Positions 1-10,659 of a DNA stretch of 64,000 nt are shown here, piece by piece. The notes under the pieces are model-generated. The model saw nothing but the letters and a program-made list of their open reading frames with translations. It was not told where the DNA came from and did no database searches. This stretch comes from Trachipleistophora hominis (lineage: Eukaryota; Microsporidia; Pleistophoridae), in NCBI GenBank assembly GCA_000316135.1, contig JH994045.1:28477-92476 (forward strand), given 5' to 3'. Position 1 is the first letter of the stretch, and each line of letters begins with the position of its first letter. Made by a program: the position numbers and the translations under genes.

Positions 1-624
1 ACAAGACTAAAAACAAACGTTTAGACACAAAAGGCAATATTGTGCGTTCACATGCAAAATTAGTTATTCGGTAAATACTGTGGTATGTAAGATAAGAATA
101 CTAAATATAACACTATATCAGATATTAGATCAATAAATATGGTGAAATGGTAGTGCTTTTGGCACAAACTCGTTTATAGGATTTCTTTTCTGTATAATGG
201 TTTTGTGTTTGTTATCGCAATAGATAGTTAATATTTTATGTCCTAGTAATGATTTTAACTTATAATGTTTTAATCTATAGTTTGAACATGAATAGCAATT
301 TCTTATATGCTTAGCAGATAGCATATTTAGTAACTAACACATGTCAGTATGCATTTAAGTATTCCTAGTGAGCAAATTTTTATTATTTTCTCTGGTTTGA
401 TGATAAAACACAACCTTCTATTCTCAACTTAACACGCCGTATGGATATAAAAACTTTGATTTATACGCCAACATAAAAATATTTCTCGCAGAAAATACTA
501 TCGTATTGAAAAGCATCGAATACTCCTCTCAGATCACTAAACAAACATCCCATCCCAATCGTTCCGCTTTAATACCGCTCCTTTTCTCACTTAATTTCAT
601 TAGGCACTATTCTCCTTTTATTCC
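1..624. other. intergenic, no gene seen
   Basis: AT-rich sequence with short random open frames only. No signal peptide, conserved motif or promoter pattern was seen on either strand before the TATA-like element of the next gene. Confidence 0.5.
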
Positions 625-651
625 TATTTATTGCATTCACACGTTCGCAAC

Positions 652-1326
652 ATGGCAGATGTTGAACCTGTATTCAGAATTCCAAATTATCTCAGTGAAG
701 TAGGCTATGGCAGTCCTTTCACACTCATAGGTTCTTTGTTCTTCGAGTTCATACTTCTAATAGCGCTGTACATCCCCATCCAAATGCTTGGCGGTTTCCA
801 GGAATTATTGCTGGCCGGTGGTGGTATGTACTACATGACACTGCATATTCTATCGTACATTCCCATACCGCTCTATTTCATATCAGCAAGCATTGCTTTC
901 CTGATCATGATAGCGGTAATGGTATTTTCAAAGAACGAAAAATTTTACAATTTATTTACTGCGATCGGATCGGCATATATCGTGACATACATGATTGTTA
1001 TACTTCTAAATATGCCGAGAATATTTGTGTTTTTGCCGCTTATGATCGTTGCATTTCTTGGATTCGTGGTGTTCAAAAAAACGAAAAGAGCAATGCACTA
1101 TGCAGTATGTAAAGCTATATTAACCGGCTTTATGCTAGACTTAATGATAGACCATCTTCTGCCCGTAGCATACATGACTAAGTCACATTTCTCGGGTACT
1201 GCTCTTATGTATGGCAACAATTTGCTAACCATCGTAACGTTTGTGCTGGCCGGTGTGATGAGCTTCATATGGACGTGTTATCGCGATGCTTTCATGAATA
1301 AGGTCAAGTCATTTCGGAAGAAGTAA
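652..1326 (+). CDS. polytopic membrane protein, 224 aa, function unknown
   Basis: I do not recognise the family. The ATG at 652 (MADVEPVF) is chosen over the upstream TTG at 631; a weak TATA-like TATTTATT begins at 625, 27 nt before this ATG, the spacing found at most other genes here. A short hydrophilic N-terminus is followed by about six hydrophobic segments at roughly residues 22-46, 60-92 (possibly two), 100-119, 123-141, 150-172 and 191-209, and a basic tail ending in RKK. There is no cleavable-looking signal peptide. The layout resembles small ER/Golgi membrane proteins, but no Yip1, DUP or transporter signature could be matched. A hexamer close to AATAAA follows the stop at 1326. It stands alone, more than 1.4 kb from the next gene. 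Confidence 0.75.
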   Translation: MADVEPVFRIPNYLSEVGYGSPFTLIGSLFFEFILLIALYIPIQMLGGFQELLLAGGGMYYMTLHILSYIPIPLYFISASIAFLIMIAVMVFSKNEKFYNLFTAIGSAYIVTYMIVILLNMPRIFVFLPLMIVAFLGFVVFKKTKRAMHYAVCKAILTGFMLDLMIDHLLPVAYMTKSHFSGTALMYGNNLLTIVTFVLAGVMSFIWTCYRDAFMNKVKSFRKK

Positions 1327-2747
1327 ATAAAGTTTTAGTATTCATTTATTGGCTCTGTACGTCGTATCGGCTATTTTTCACTATAAATTATCGGTGTTAG
1401 TGATTTATCCTCTTCATGGCTCATTAACACCATCATTTTGTTTAAAATTGAAAATTCGTTTAATTAACACCATCATTTCAACCACTGATAACATCGATAT
1501 AGTAAATATTTTCACTATTTTTTATTTAAATACTAGCTGCACTATTCGTTCTGTAAAATTAAAAGAAAAATTAATGTATTTTGTACATCTTCTCGTTCTT
1601 ACTTACTTTTATTCTAATTTATTTGTAGCATTCTCAATATTCGCACTTTTCTGTAGGAGTTAGAAGATTAATTTTAAGACGCTGTTCATGCTTTACCCAA
1701 ACATCGATTATAAATGGTTGCTGAGGATGTTTCAGAACATTAGAATTCCACAACAACATATAACTTTTTATTTTACAGTAAGAATACAATCAAATTTTTT
1801 AGTTTTTTCATTGAATTGCCTAAACACCTTTACGAGTTATCTTTTTATTATTACAAATAGCTGTGCTAGTACGTTTATTGAATGAAAACTAAAGTTAGCC
1901 TGTATTGGATAAAAATTTTTTACTCTTCTTTTTCATTTAAACATGCCATTTGTACGTTATTCGTGTTTCAACAGTGATTAAAAATCAATTCTCAGTTAGT
2001 GTAGCGCATTCACTAAATATCGCTGTGATTAGGGATTACAGAGTGAGTTCAAGAATACGATAATTTAACAAGAGTATATAAAATACCATTTATTATCAGA
2101 AATTAAACTATTTTGTGGAAATGATTAATTTACCACAAGTTGTTTTTCATTAATGTCGATTGATGACCACTCGACTTGTTTAAAAGTAATAACATCCAAA
2201 ATCTTAACTTAAATCGTTCTAAAGAATAAAAAAAGTGTCATTTACCAATAAATAATCCTTTATTGTTAGAGATATGCAATTATAAACTTTACGTATTAAT
2301 ACAATTGGTTCGGTAAAATAAAATTGATGGTTACAACAAAATTTTTCACTAGGCTTTGAAAGATTATTTGTTTTACTTTCCATTTATTGCCTCTTAGATG
2401 TTATTTTAAGTGAAGTGTTAAGTTGTACACAACTATATTGTAAAATATATTTTTTGATGGTGTAAATTACGATATTAATTGTATTTATTATTTACAACGC
2501 ATTCTTGGTGCATTTCACCTTTTGAGATTTGTTGCCGTATAATATACACAGTTTTACGAATAAATTATCAATAGAGAATCAAACGATGGTATTAACAACA
2601 CTTTATGGGTACTTTCGCCATGAAAAAAATATTTTTGAAAAATTGTGCAAATTAATATAACATTTATTAAAAACACAATATTATTTTACTGAAATAATCA
2701 ATTAAGAAATATTTTCGTACTAAATGTCTAAAATAAGTTTACTTTAT
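1327..2747. other. intergenic with repeat fragments
   Basis: No convincing gene. Positions about 1698-1742 match an internal part of the 330-bp dispersed repeat (compare 56015-56055), so the short open frames here are probably repeat-derived. Downstream of 1900 the sequence is very AT-rich and shows nothing else. Confidence 0.5.
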
Positions 2748-3392
2748 CTATGCTTCATCATCTGACAAAATAACTTCGATAATTACGTCGTTCCTTTGGT
2801 TTTTAGAGGACATAATGCCTACTGTATCATTTGACGGCTCAGCATCAGACTGCTGTTCTTGTAACAATAACACATATTGTTCCTCAGAACGTGTTTCTTC
2901 ATGGTCTCCCGACTCATCTATTGAATTTTTCGTAAGTACTACGAGTTTCTTCCTTTTTTTTGCATGGCATTGATAGTTACTATCCGGATTGGGAGTATCC
3001 TGCGTTGTTACTGTAAATTTGCTCAATTCTTCTTCATTCTTAGGTTGTTTTGATGCATCACTGGTACTAGCACCCTCATTAACAACATTATCACCATGAT
3101 TATCGTTATCAAATGACCGCTTTGGGCTTTGCCAATTCATATTAGTCATATATTCGTCTGTTGGACTACTTGTTTTTCGATCATACCTTGGGCCTGCATC
3201 ATGAAATACGTCTAGATATTTTCTGCGCGATGTACGATTAGTTTCATCGTTATTTGTTACATGGTATTCAGTACGCTCAGAAAAATAATAATCATACGAG
3301 GACATATGTGTACCAGTAATTATATTATTCAAACTATCGTCATAATTTGCGGCATTTACACGAGCAAGTATGATAAATATAATTGTTATCAT
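2748..3392 (-). CDS. secreted protein with NLS-like and SUMO-binding-like motifs, 214 aa
   Basis: No family recognised. The N-terminus MITIIFIILARVNA is a short, clear signal peptide, so the product should enter the secretory pathway. The mature part is hydrophilic and probably disordered, rich in Asn, Asp, Ser and Glu, with few hydrophobic stretches. Residues 145-149 are KKRKK, a nuclear-localisation-type cluster. The extreme C-terminus, residues 203-214, is VIIEVILSDDEA: a hydrophobic strand followed by Ser and acidic residues, the pattern of SUMO-interacting motifs. A TATA-like TATAAAT lies on the minus strand with its first base 28 nt before the ATG. Together this suggests an exported effector that could act in a host nucleus, which is inference. 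The next gene upstream is more than 1 kb away, so it is a single unit. Confidence 0.8.
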   Translation of the reverse strand: MITIIFIILARVNAANYDDSLNNIITGTHMSSYDYYFSERTEYHVTNNDETNRTSRRKYLDVFHDAGPRYDRKTSSPTDEYMTNMNWQSPKRSFDNDNHGDNVVNEGASTSDASKQPKNEEELSKFTVTTQDTPNPDSNYQCHAKKRKKLVVLTKNSIDESGDHEETRSEEQYVLLLQEQQSDAEPSNDTVGIMSSKNQRNDVIIEVILSDDEA

Positions 3393-3413
3393 GGATACGT
3401 TATCGGTAATACA

Positions 3414-3420
3414 ATTTATA
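3414..3420 (-). promoter_or_regulatory. TATA-like element for the secreted protein at 3392
   Basis: Minus strand TATAAAT; its first base is 28 nt upstream of the ATG, the spacing shared by the secreted genes of this window. Confidence 0.6.
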
Positions 3421-4601
3421 TTTTAAATGATTTGTGAATGCATTTTGGAACGTATAATGTGTATTTATGGTAAATTAATGATTTATTGCAAATTTAGATC
3501 GTGTGTAAATCAATAGTGTGGTATTAAACCTTTTTTAATCGGATTATAAGTTTAAAACAAATTTAAGCTACAGAAAAAATTTTAATATCTTTTTACGTAT
3601 CTTATCAAAACTGTTTCTTTAAATTACAGCATTATATTTATTAAAAAATTTTTATTTCTTTCACCCAAGAAGTAATTAGAGATACTTTTATGCCTATAAT
3701 ATATTTTTTAAGTAAAAACGTCCTTATTTATTTTTATTAATTTGCACCACACATAAACACTCCTTTTTTTAGCTCAGAACAATCACAGACACTGGCCTTT
3801 TATTTAAAAAATGTCCATAATATTCTCTTAAAGAAAAAATTGTGAAAAAATTACTAAGCTGATCAATTGTAGTGTGCGTAATTTTTTTAAATAAACTACA
3901 AAAAAGCAGAAGAGTTGGTTGACTGGTCTAACATACGAATGAAATAATTAAACTAATTTTTATTTTGAAAAAAACTACAAAAAAAGTAAATTTTTTTAAA
4001 AAATAAAAAATGTCTTAAAACGCGGTATTTTAACTAATAATTTATGGAAAAAGCTCTTTGAATTTGAAAACATCAATAACTTTGTTTTTTAAACGTGTCT
4101 CTATTTACAATCACCACATTACATTTTGTTACTAAAAGTCAGTTTAATTATCACCACATCCACGATATCCAATCAAACACACTTTTCTGGTCCGCTGGGA
4201 CTAACCATGGCCTTTTTTTTATTAAAAGTTAGTTTAATTATCACCTTATAACATATCATCTAACTAAACATACTCTTCTGGTCTGCTGGGACCAACCATG
4301 GCCACCGGCCTTTGGTTCATGGAGGAAATTGGTGCTTTGCTTCGCACAATGCCTTCGCGCGCACCCTCATAACAACAGAAAGGTATGCTGCTACCGCTGC
4401 AGTGACCTTAACACGCAAGTCATAGAAATATGTTTTTTGATAAAAAGTTGAGACCAGCCATGAATTCTAAACCGCTAGACACGGTCAGTCCTAGTAAATA
4501 GAAAAGGTGTTATAATAGATAATTATGTGTGGTGATATACTTAAAAAAGTTAAATAGATTCAGTTATTCATAATAAGACAATGAACTTAAATAACTAAAC
4601 T
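3421..4601. other. intergenic, repeat-bearing
   Basis: AT-rich to about 4100, then two tandem copies of the ~100-bp dispersed repeat (see next entry) and a GC-richer tail to about 4500 that also occurs, inverted, at 57740-57810. No gene seen. Confidence 0.5.
4125..4335. repeat. two direct copies of the ~100-bp dispersed repeat
   Basis: Copies at about 4130-4213 and 4226-4335. Shared parts are AGTTTAATTATCACC, then ACTCTTCTGGTC, GCTGGGAC and CCATGGCC, and in the second copy GGCCTTTGGTTCATGG. The same block recurs, in either orientation, near 10690, 12910, 13470, 21430, 21570, 25440, 33505, 38230, 57530 and 57830. Confidence 0.75.
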
Positions 4602-7600
4602 TTACTTAATTTGGTACGTTTTTTCATCAAGGCTTACCAACTTGCCAGATGCTTCCAATGCTAATTCTTCCAACTCATTAAAATTAATGTAATTTCGAAG
4701 AAGATTAAAAAGCTGATAATACTGGCTTATCATAGGGTTACTGTCGATCATCGTTAGTGGATAAGTATCAGGACCATCCAACAACACAGTTAACCGCCTG
4801 ACAACAATTTTCTGGTCGCTTTGGGCGCAGAAGTTAACAACATCAGGAAACTTCTTGATTTTTAGTGACTCGAGTTTGAGAGGTAGACAATCAAAAATAG
4901 GTCTGTATCTCATAATAGACTCATCGAGCACTATGTTTTTGATGCTTTTGTGTTTTTTCAATGATTGTACTGTTGTAAAATCAAGATTGTGTAAATTAAC
5001 ATGCAAGTTCTCATGAACTTTTCTGTCGATTATTTCAAGTGTTTCAAGCTGATCAGGTACGTTTATAAACAAAGAATTATCAATAAATGCGCAATCAATG
5101 ATTAGCGTGTGCAAACTGGTGAATTCTTTCAACACACTCACGTTTTCTTTGCTTAAGCTACACCCTACCAGATTTAAATACTCCAACTTATTCTTTAAAT
5201 TAATGGTAAAAAACTGATTCATAAAAATGTTCGTTTTGATGCTCAGAAAGTTCGTTTTGCTGTCGCTCAATGGCTGATAGGCTGGCATATACTTAAAAAT
5301 CTTTTGATATGACCATGTATTATGATCTATGGAATTAAGTATATAATACAAAGTGAACGATGATTGTAAATATGGGGTAGATTTGTCTAAATGATCAAGA
5401 GTTCGGACTGTCAAGCTTTGTAAGTTCACATACTTCATTGGACAATGATATGTTAGACATTCGTTGTTCAAGTTATAGGCGATGTCTAATTCTCGGAGTT
5501 TGTTTAGTGATGGAAGATTTACCATAAACCTTGATTTTTTTACTAGCTCTGGATGCAAACCAAAAACTTCTAAGTTTTCAATCTTCGAAAGATCGTACAC
5601 CCCGATGCAATGATGCAAACGAACTTCGTTACATTTTGGATTAAAAATGAAGTGTGCATTATTTGCAAGTATTGTTCGTCGTAAAATGATGATGCGTATT
5701 TGATAAGGAAGTTTTAAATCATTCTTTATATCAACATTCTCCAATACTAATATCTTAACTGTTGACAGCCTGGTCAGAAAGTCTTTTACATCAAGATCTG
5801 ACATATCTTTCAATGTCACCTTTTCTAAAAGTGCCGCTTGCGAAAGATCAATATTAACCGCAAGACTCTCCAATTTTAAGCGTTTACATCTTCTGCCAAG
5901 TGTTAATTTAGTCTTTTCAGCTGTTCGAACATTCTTCAAATGGATAGTTTCAATATCATCAAAAAATGCTACATTGTGTTCAAATGTATAATTTTCAATG
6001 TACAACAAACTATTTTCAGGCGTTCTAGTACATTTATCGCAATATAATGTGCATCCTTGATTAAATTTCATATTTTTTAGACCGGTGACTCGTGTCATAT
6101 CAATCGTACCGTCAAATCTGGAAATAGAAAGCAAAGAAATGCCTTCATTAACTTTTATAACTACATCCGGTACAAGAATGCAGTTTTTTAACAAAAATGT
6201 GCTTAAACTTGGTACAAGATCGAAACCAAAATCTATATTCATATCAGAAATGCTCAAATAGGATAAGGAGTGGTGTATTGCAGGATTGTAAGCGATTGAT
6301 ATTGTATTTATTAGCGTTATTGTTCTGAGATTCTTTGCATGCGTGGCATCAATGTCTATTTTAGATGAATCTAACCGGATACTATGTAAACCTTCGTTTA
6401 ACTGTAACACCGAATCATCAGTGGATGTAATTTTGATAAGGGACAGGAACCCGATATCCTTCTTAACTCGCCAAACACCACGAAAGTGGTGAGAGACAAG
6501 TTTCAATTCTGAAGGTTCTTGTTCATAAGAACTGATCAAATAGAATTCTGTGCCTGAGACAACACAAAACGAAGATTTATCAGCAACTGCATCTATCAAA
6601 ACGCCTATAACATTCACGGGAAAAGTACATTTTGATATGGAAATATTTACATCGTTATCACCACCTATAACGATTGGCATGGCAATATCTGTACAGGAAA
6701 GAGTCACGACCTGATTCGACTCTACGTTCACGGGTGTTTCTTGGGTAGATCGGATTTGCTTGCCTAAAGCAGGCAATTCAGACAACGTGTTTAGTCCTTG
6801 GAGATAGAACAGTTTAAGCGCTTTAAATGACGTAATATTAGGTACAAAGAGAGGACCTGTAAATTTATTCAGGATCAAACGTTTACATTGCGAGGTGGCA
6901 ATGTGTAACCATTTAACTACTTTTACTTGATCAAATTCAGCTGTATTAATATTTGTTCTGATGACCAACTTGTAGAATATCAAGTTTCTTACAAGAATAT
7001 CAAACGATTCTTCGTGTTGCCTAGTAACTTCTAAATGACCACAATAACCATTGTACACGTCAACTGTGCCGAATTTATCGTTAGAAACGAAGCCAGGGAT
7101 TTTAAACCTACCTTTACAGTTGGTAAGTTTGACTCTTTTAAAATTCTTGTCAACGGCTACGTAATTCGGTTTGATTACAATTACGTTATGAAACACGTAC
7201 TCGTCTATTTCAGGTCTGAAGTGTATCGTTTCTTGTATTTGAAAATTTGCTACATATAAATGAGAAGGTTGTCCATTACGGGCTTTCTTAAAATGCAATT
7301 TGTGGCACATCTTATCAAACATTCTCATCTCCTGGAATTCAAATCCTTTAAAGTGAGGAATAAATTCAAAGTTAACAGTTCCAATCGAATTGCTTATAGA
7401 CAATTCATTTATATTAGCACTGAGCTGTAAAACACCGATTTGTCTGATATCAACACGCGACATATAAATTGATGACACAATGGGAAGAAAATTCCTTAAT
7501 TCGAACAAAGTAGCACCCTCCATGTAAATATCGAGCATACTATCATTTTCTTTCGCTCTTTTAGAACGAAATCTACCTCGATTAAAACAAGCAAACATAG

Positions 7601-8018
7601 AAAGTTCGTTGGTAAAACCTTTGAACTGCGCGTAGCCATTAAATTCGTCCAGCGTAATCTCTTTAATATCAGTTGGAAATACTACCGATACTGAACTATC
7701 ATTCGTTGTTATATTTCTCAACGTAATCCTACGTATACTTGTTGGTATAATGGTTGTAGAACTCATAAGTTTTACACCGTCTATCACTAATTCCTCGATG
7801 ACATTTCTATATCGCAATAACTTGAACGACCAAATCCTTTGAAATTGGATGTTTAACGTTCTCCTAATATAGGGAATATGCACGGCACCAGTGACCAAAG
7901 TCATTGTTATCTTGTCACAGGCATCGTTAACATTCAACATATAATACTTCATTATCTCCGTTCTTTCTAAAGTAACAACCTCAAGATTGTCCGGTAAATA
8001 TAAATTGCAATAAAGCAT
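4602..8018 (-). CDS. giant leucine-rich-repeat protein, C-terminal part (1138 aa from the first ATG)
   Basis: Leucine-rich repeats run through the whole product with spacing typical of degenerate microsporidian LRR proteins, for example LEYLNLVGCSL and LHTLIIDCAFI near the C-terminus and LPDNLEVVTLERTEI near the start. LRR arrays form solenoid surfaces for protein binding; large LRR families are known in microsporidia and are often secreted. The same frame stays open upstream of the ATG at 8018 all the way to a TAG at 8208-8210, and that extra stretch also reads as LRR (LPPNIRLLSLVES just before the ATG). I therefore think this is the C-terminal three quarters of one protein whose N-terminus is the frame 8208-9179. 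No catalytic domain or membrane segment was seen. Ligand and location are unknown. Confidence 0.8.
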   Translation of the reverse strand: MLYCNLYLPDNLEVVTLERTEIMKYYMLNVNDACDKITMTLVTGAVHIPYIRRTLNIQFQRIWSFKLLRYRNVIEELVIDGVKLMSSTTIIPTSIRRITLRNITTNDSSVSVVFPTDIKEITLDEFNGYAQFKGFTNELSMFACFNRGRFRSKRAKENDSMLDIYMEGATLFELRNFLPIVSSIYMSRVDIRQIGVLQLSANINELSISNSIGTVNFEFIPHFKGFEFQEMRMFDKMCHKLHFKKARNGQPSHLYVANFQIQETIHFRPEIDEYVFHNVIVIKPNYVAVDKNFKRVKLTNCKGRFKIPGFVSNDKFGTVDVYNGYCGHLEVTRQHEESFDILVRNLIFYKLVIRTNINTAEFDQVKVVKWLHIATSQCKRLILNKFTGPLFVPNITSFKALKLFYLQGLNTLSELPALGKQIRSTQETPVNVESNQVVTLSCTDIAMPIVIGGDNDVNISISKCTFPVNVIGVLIDAVADKSSFCVVSGTEFYLISSYEQEPSELKLVSHHFRGVWRVKKDIGFLSLIKITSTDDSVLQLNEGLHSIRLDSSKIDIDATHAKNLRTITLINTISIAYNPAIHHSLSYLSISDMNIDFGFDLVPSLSTFLLKNCILVPDVVIKVNEGISLLSISRFDGTIDMTRVTGLKNMKFNQGCTLYCDKCTRTPENSLLYIENYTFEHNVAFFDDIETIHLKNVRTAEKTKLTLGRRCKRLKLESLAVNIDLSQAALLEKVTLKDMSDLDVKDFLTRLSTVKILVLENVDIKNDLKLPYQIRIIILRRTILANNAHFIFNPKCNEVRLHHCIGVYDLSKIENLEVFGLHPELVKKSRFMVNLPSLNKLRELDIAYNLNNECLTYHCPMKYVNLQSLTVRTLDHLDKSTPYLQSSFTLYYILNSIDHNTWSYQKIFKYMPAYQPLSDSKTNFLSIKTNIFMNQFFTINLKNKLEYLNLVGCSLSKENVSVLKEFTSLHTLIIDCAFIDNSLFINVPDQLETLEIIDRKVHENLHVNLHNLDFTTVQSLKKHKSIKNIVLDESIMRYRPIFDCLPLKLESLKIKKFPDVVNFCAQSDQKIVVRRLTVLLDGPDTYPLTMIDSNPMISQYYQLFNLLRNYINFNELEELALEASGKLVSLDEKTYQIK

Positions 8019-8207
8019 CGATTCAACAAGTGACAGTAATCGTATATTTGGAGGGAGCAGAGTATCACTGTTTAAAGTACATTCGCGGTAATAAATATGT
8101 AACTGCTTGGCAGATATAGTTGTAAAATCTAGGTTTGCATGGATTTCTATGAATCTAAATATGCATATCTCAAGGCAAGCAAGCCTGAAAAACTTACGCT
8201 CAAATGT

Positions 8208-9179
8208 CTAGCTGAGCTTCTCAACTATTCTTTCGTTTGAATAGCTTTCGTCCGCAAAAGTTCTTGCCATTTCGTAAAAAACATCAGAAAAATCGACATC
8301 TACGTTTAAACTAAAGGTTGGAGCAGCGCTTTCATACATCTTAGCTAGAATTTCATGATTATGGATCACAAAACGGCCATCCATACGTAAATAGCTTGGC
8401 TTGGAAAAACAATCTAAACAACGAAGGTTTGCACGAAGATGCGGTCTGACCGTACTATCGTTCGAAAATACTGCTGCAGCACCGAATCCATCCATAGAAT
8501 AAATACTAAAGGAATTTTGTATTGTGTATATTGCACTTTCTTGTTTCATATGATAAGATACGTTCTTTGGAAGTGTTCCTTCTTCTTTTTTAATTTGCTC
8601 TTTGCCAATGACACACAGTCTATCACATAATTTGGTATCAGCGATGAGCTGCTGAGCAAATATCCGTAAAAAAGGCAATTCATCATTTAAAAGATTCAAA
8701 AGACAATCGATGACTTTGTAAAGCTCATCATCAGAAAATTTTTCATCACTGTTCATTTTCAATTTAACAACCTTCATAAATAGAAATTTCGTGAGAGGAA
8801 TTTGAATGGTGCGATACCTGCATCGATATCCAATTGTATCAACCTCGTTGCTAACCTTAGTATTTCTTCTTTTTGCCAATTCATGTTCATCTACAACTTC
8901 CATATTATAATTCGAGATATTATAATTGGTGTGTGGTTGTACGTTTTGTTGAAAAATCCGCAAAGAGTCATTTTGTATATCGTAATCACGAATTTCCAGA
9001 TTAGCTATCGCTTCATCCTTCAGTATATGCTCAGAAAACGGATTAAAAATATTAACTATATTGTAATCTTCAAGATTATCACATAAAATGATATCAGTAT
9101 CAGCACTTTCTCTTTCGTTACAAAAACATAAAATCCACTTGATGATAATATTTGTGATATCTGGTAATGAATTGTTCAT
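8208..9179 (-). CDS. N-terminal part of the giant LRR protein, ending at an in-frame amber codon (323 aa)
   Basis: Same reading frame as the LRR gene at 4602-8018; only one TAG at 8208-8210 separates them. The combined frame from 9179 to 4602 would encode about 1525 residues. This part starts MNNSLPDITN, with a weak hydrophobic stretch IIIKWILCFC that could be a poor signal or anchor segment. It carries no clear LRR until the end, so it looks like the N-terminal cap domain. A TATA-like TATTTAA has its first base 27 nt before the ATG, which supports 9179 as the true start and argues that the promoter belongs to the whole frame. An in-frame stop at 9222-9224 excludes a longer N-terminus. The amber codon may be a sequencing error, a recent nonsense mutation or a readthrough site. 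Confidence 0.7.
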   Translation of the reverse strand: MNNSLPDITNIIIKWILCFCNERESADTDIILCDNLEDYNIVNIFNPFSEHILKDEAIANLEIRDYDIQNDSLRIFQQNVQPHTNYNISNYNMEVVDEHELAKRRNTKVSNEVDTIGYRCRYRTIQIPLTKFLFMKVVKLKMNSDEKFSDDELYKVIDCLLNLLNDELPFLRIFAQQLIADTKLCDRLCVIGKEQIKKEEGTLPKNVSYHMKQESAIYTIQNSFSIYSMDGFGAAAVFSNDSTVRPHLRANLRCLDCFSKPSYLRMDGRFVIHNHEILAKMYESAAPTFSLNVDVDFSDVFYEMARTFADESYSNERIVEKLS

Positions 9180-9199
9180 GATATGTGAATCTCTCGTGC

Positions 9200-9206
9200 T
9201 TAAATA
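9200..9206 (-). promoter_or_regulatory. TATA-like element of the LRR gene
   Basis: Minus strand TATTTAA with its first base 27 nt before the ATG at 9179. It deviates from TATAAA, so support comes mostly from position. Confidence 0.4.
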
Positions 9207-9489
9207 CCTTAGAAATTTCCGTCAAAAACATATTATGATAGCTTCCATAAAAATGTATAACCAAAATGGTAGGTGTCAAATCTTTATTTCCAAATTTTAC
9301 CTTTTTGTCCTTGTAAATCATTTTTACGTAAAGCATAGGTTGGTGGCTGCGGCCCGTCCTAACGAACTAGAGGAATGTTGATGTGATGATGAAAGTAAAT
9401 AAAATATTTTAAACAAAAAAGGAATCTTTTCTATGGAGGTAATTGATCAAGTAATGGCTTATCGTAGAGGTAATAATATTTGAAGCGTT

Positions 9490-9600
9490 TTTTCAGTAAA
9501 GTACGCTTATCGGAAGGTAACTCACCGGATTTTTTTAAATAAAGCTCTTCAGTCAAAAAAGTACGCTTATCCAGCGATCGTAACTCCTCATTATCTCTTC
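9490..9600. repeat. two-copy tandem repeat, also dispersed
   Basis: AAGTACGCTTATC occurs twice about 65 bp apart with similar flanks. The part GGAAGGTAACTCACCGG with the following T/A-rich stretch is seen again, slightly diverged, at about 51279-51332. Confidence 0.55.
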
Positions 9601-10206
9601 TACACGTTTTCAATAAGATTGATAACAAATAAACGAGTTAAATATGACGTGTTGATATTATATTAGACCAATTAAGGTAAAATCTATTGTATCATTTGAT
9701 AAGTCGAATTTATAACATAAGTATCGCATTGAATGTTGATATCACGAACACAATTTTAAATTGGTTAGTAGCCAAGTTTCTATTAACGAGTCAATTTCCT
9801 CAGAAACCGCAACAAACAATTTTAAAATAAATTTGTCGTATTTTTGTAAATCTACACATTGAAACATTTGACACTTAAAATTTTCAAAATGCATTGTTAT
9901 TCATTGTTTTACCAATAACACTGGTTAAATCTTCCAGGACCGGTAATTTATGATAAAGATCGTTCTTTCTCATCTATCTATTTATAACCTCTAAGCTTCA
10001 TTATACTTAGTTAATCTTATGACAGATTTAACTTGACATATATAGTACAGATTAATGCGTTTAATCTTCTCACGGGTTGTGTTTTACTGTAAGCTCATGG
10101 GCGTACATAATAATGTCAAAAAATCAAGGACTGGTTGTGCAGCTAATAGCATTACAATCCCTTCTATGTTTCTGAACAGACCGTAAATGTATAATTTAAA
10201 CTGTTA

Positions 10207-10256
10207 CTTAAAGAGGATACTTTATTTAATGTTGACATGAGGAGGTACTACTTTCA
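10207..10256 (+). repeat. dispersed repeat containing TTTATTTAATGTTGACATG
   Basis: About 50 bp, seen again at 23828-23885, 43921-43972 and 46025-46075, and as an inverted piece at 22484-22507. Contains AAGAGGATACTTTATTTAAT followed by a purine-rich GAGGAGGTACTACTTTCA. Confidence 0.65.
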
Positions 10257-10659
10257 GCATAACAATACCAGCAATGTAAGATATCATCATATAACATCAA
10301 TACTATCGACTATCAGAACAGGCCCTGCCGGAGACTTTCTTTACTTCACATGCATTATATTCTCGTTTAACCATTTTTTAATAAAAGCGTCGTTTATTGT
10401 CAGTCATTTTATAACGAACACCTTTATGATCTATTAGGCCCAACCACAACTATTGCACCTTTAACTCATCGCTCGTAGCTATTCTGTACGTATTTATTAA
10501 ATAAATAAAAGACACCAAAATTCTTTTTATCCTACTGGTTGCCAAGGCTATATGTTTACTTTTCAGCATATAACAAACCTTCTGGTACCAACATATGAAC
10601 GTTTTACCGAACCACGTGATCTATAATAATAAAACATAATTTACATACTATTTCAGTTA

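Noticed and set aside
506..703. Plus-strand ORF overlapping the start of the membrane protein
   Set aside because: Other frame of the 652-1326 gene, non-ATG start, no promoter or motif.
9431..9628. 65-codon minus-strand ORF
   Set aside because: Starts at TTG and is made of a two-copy DNA repeat that also occurs near 51279; not a gene.
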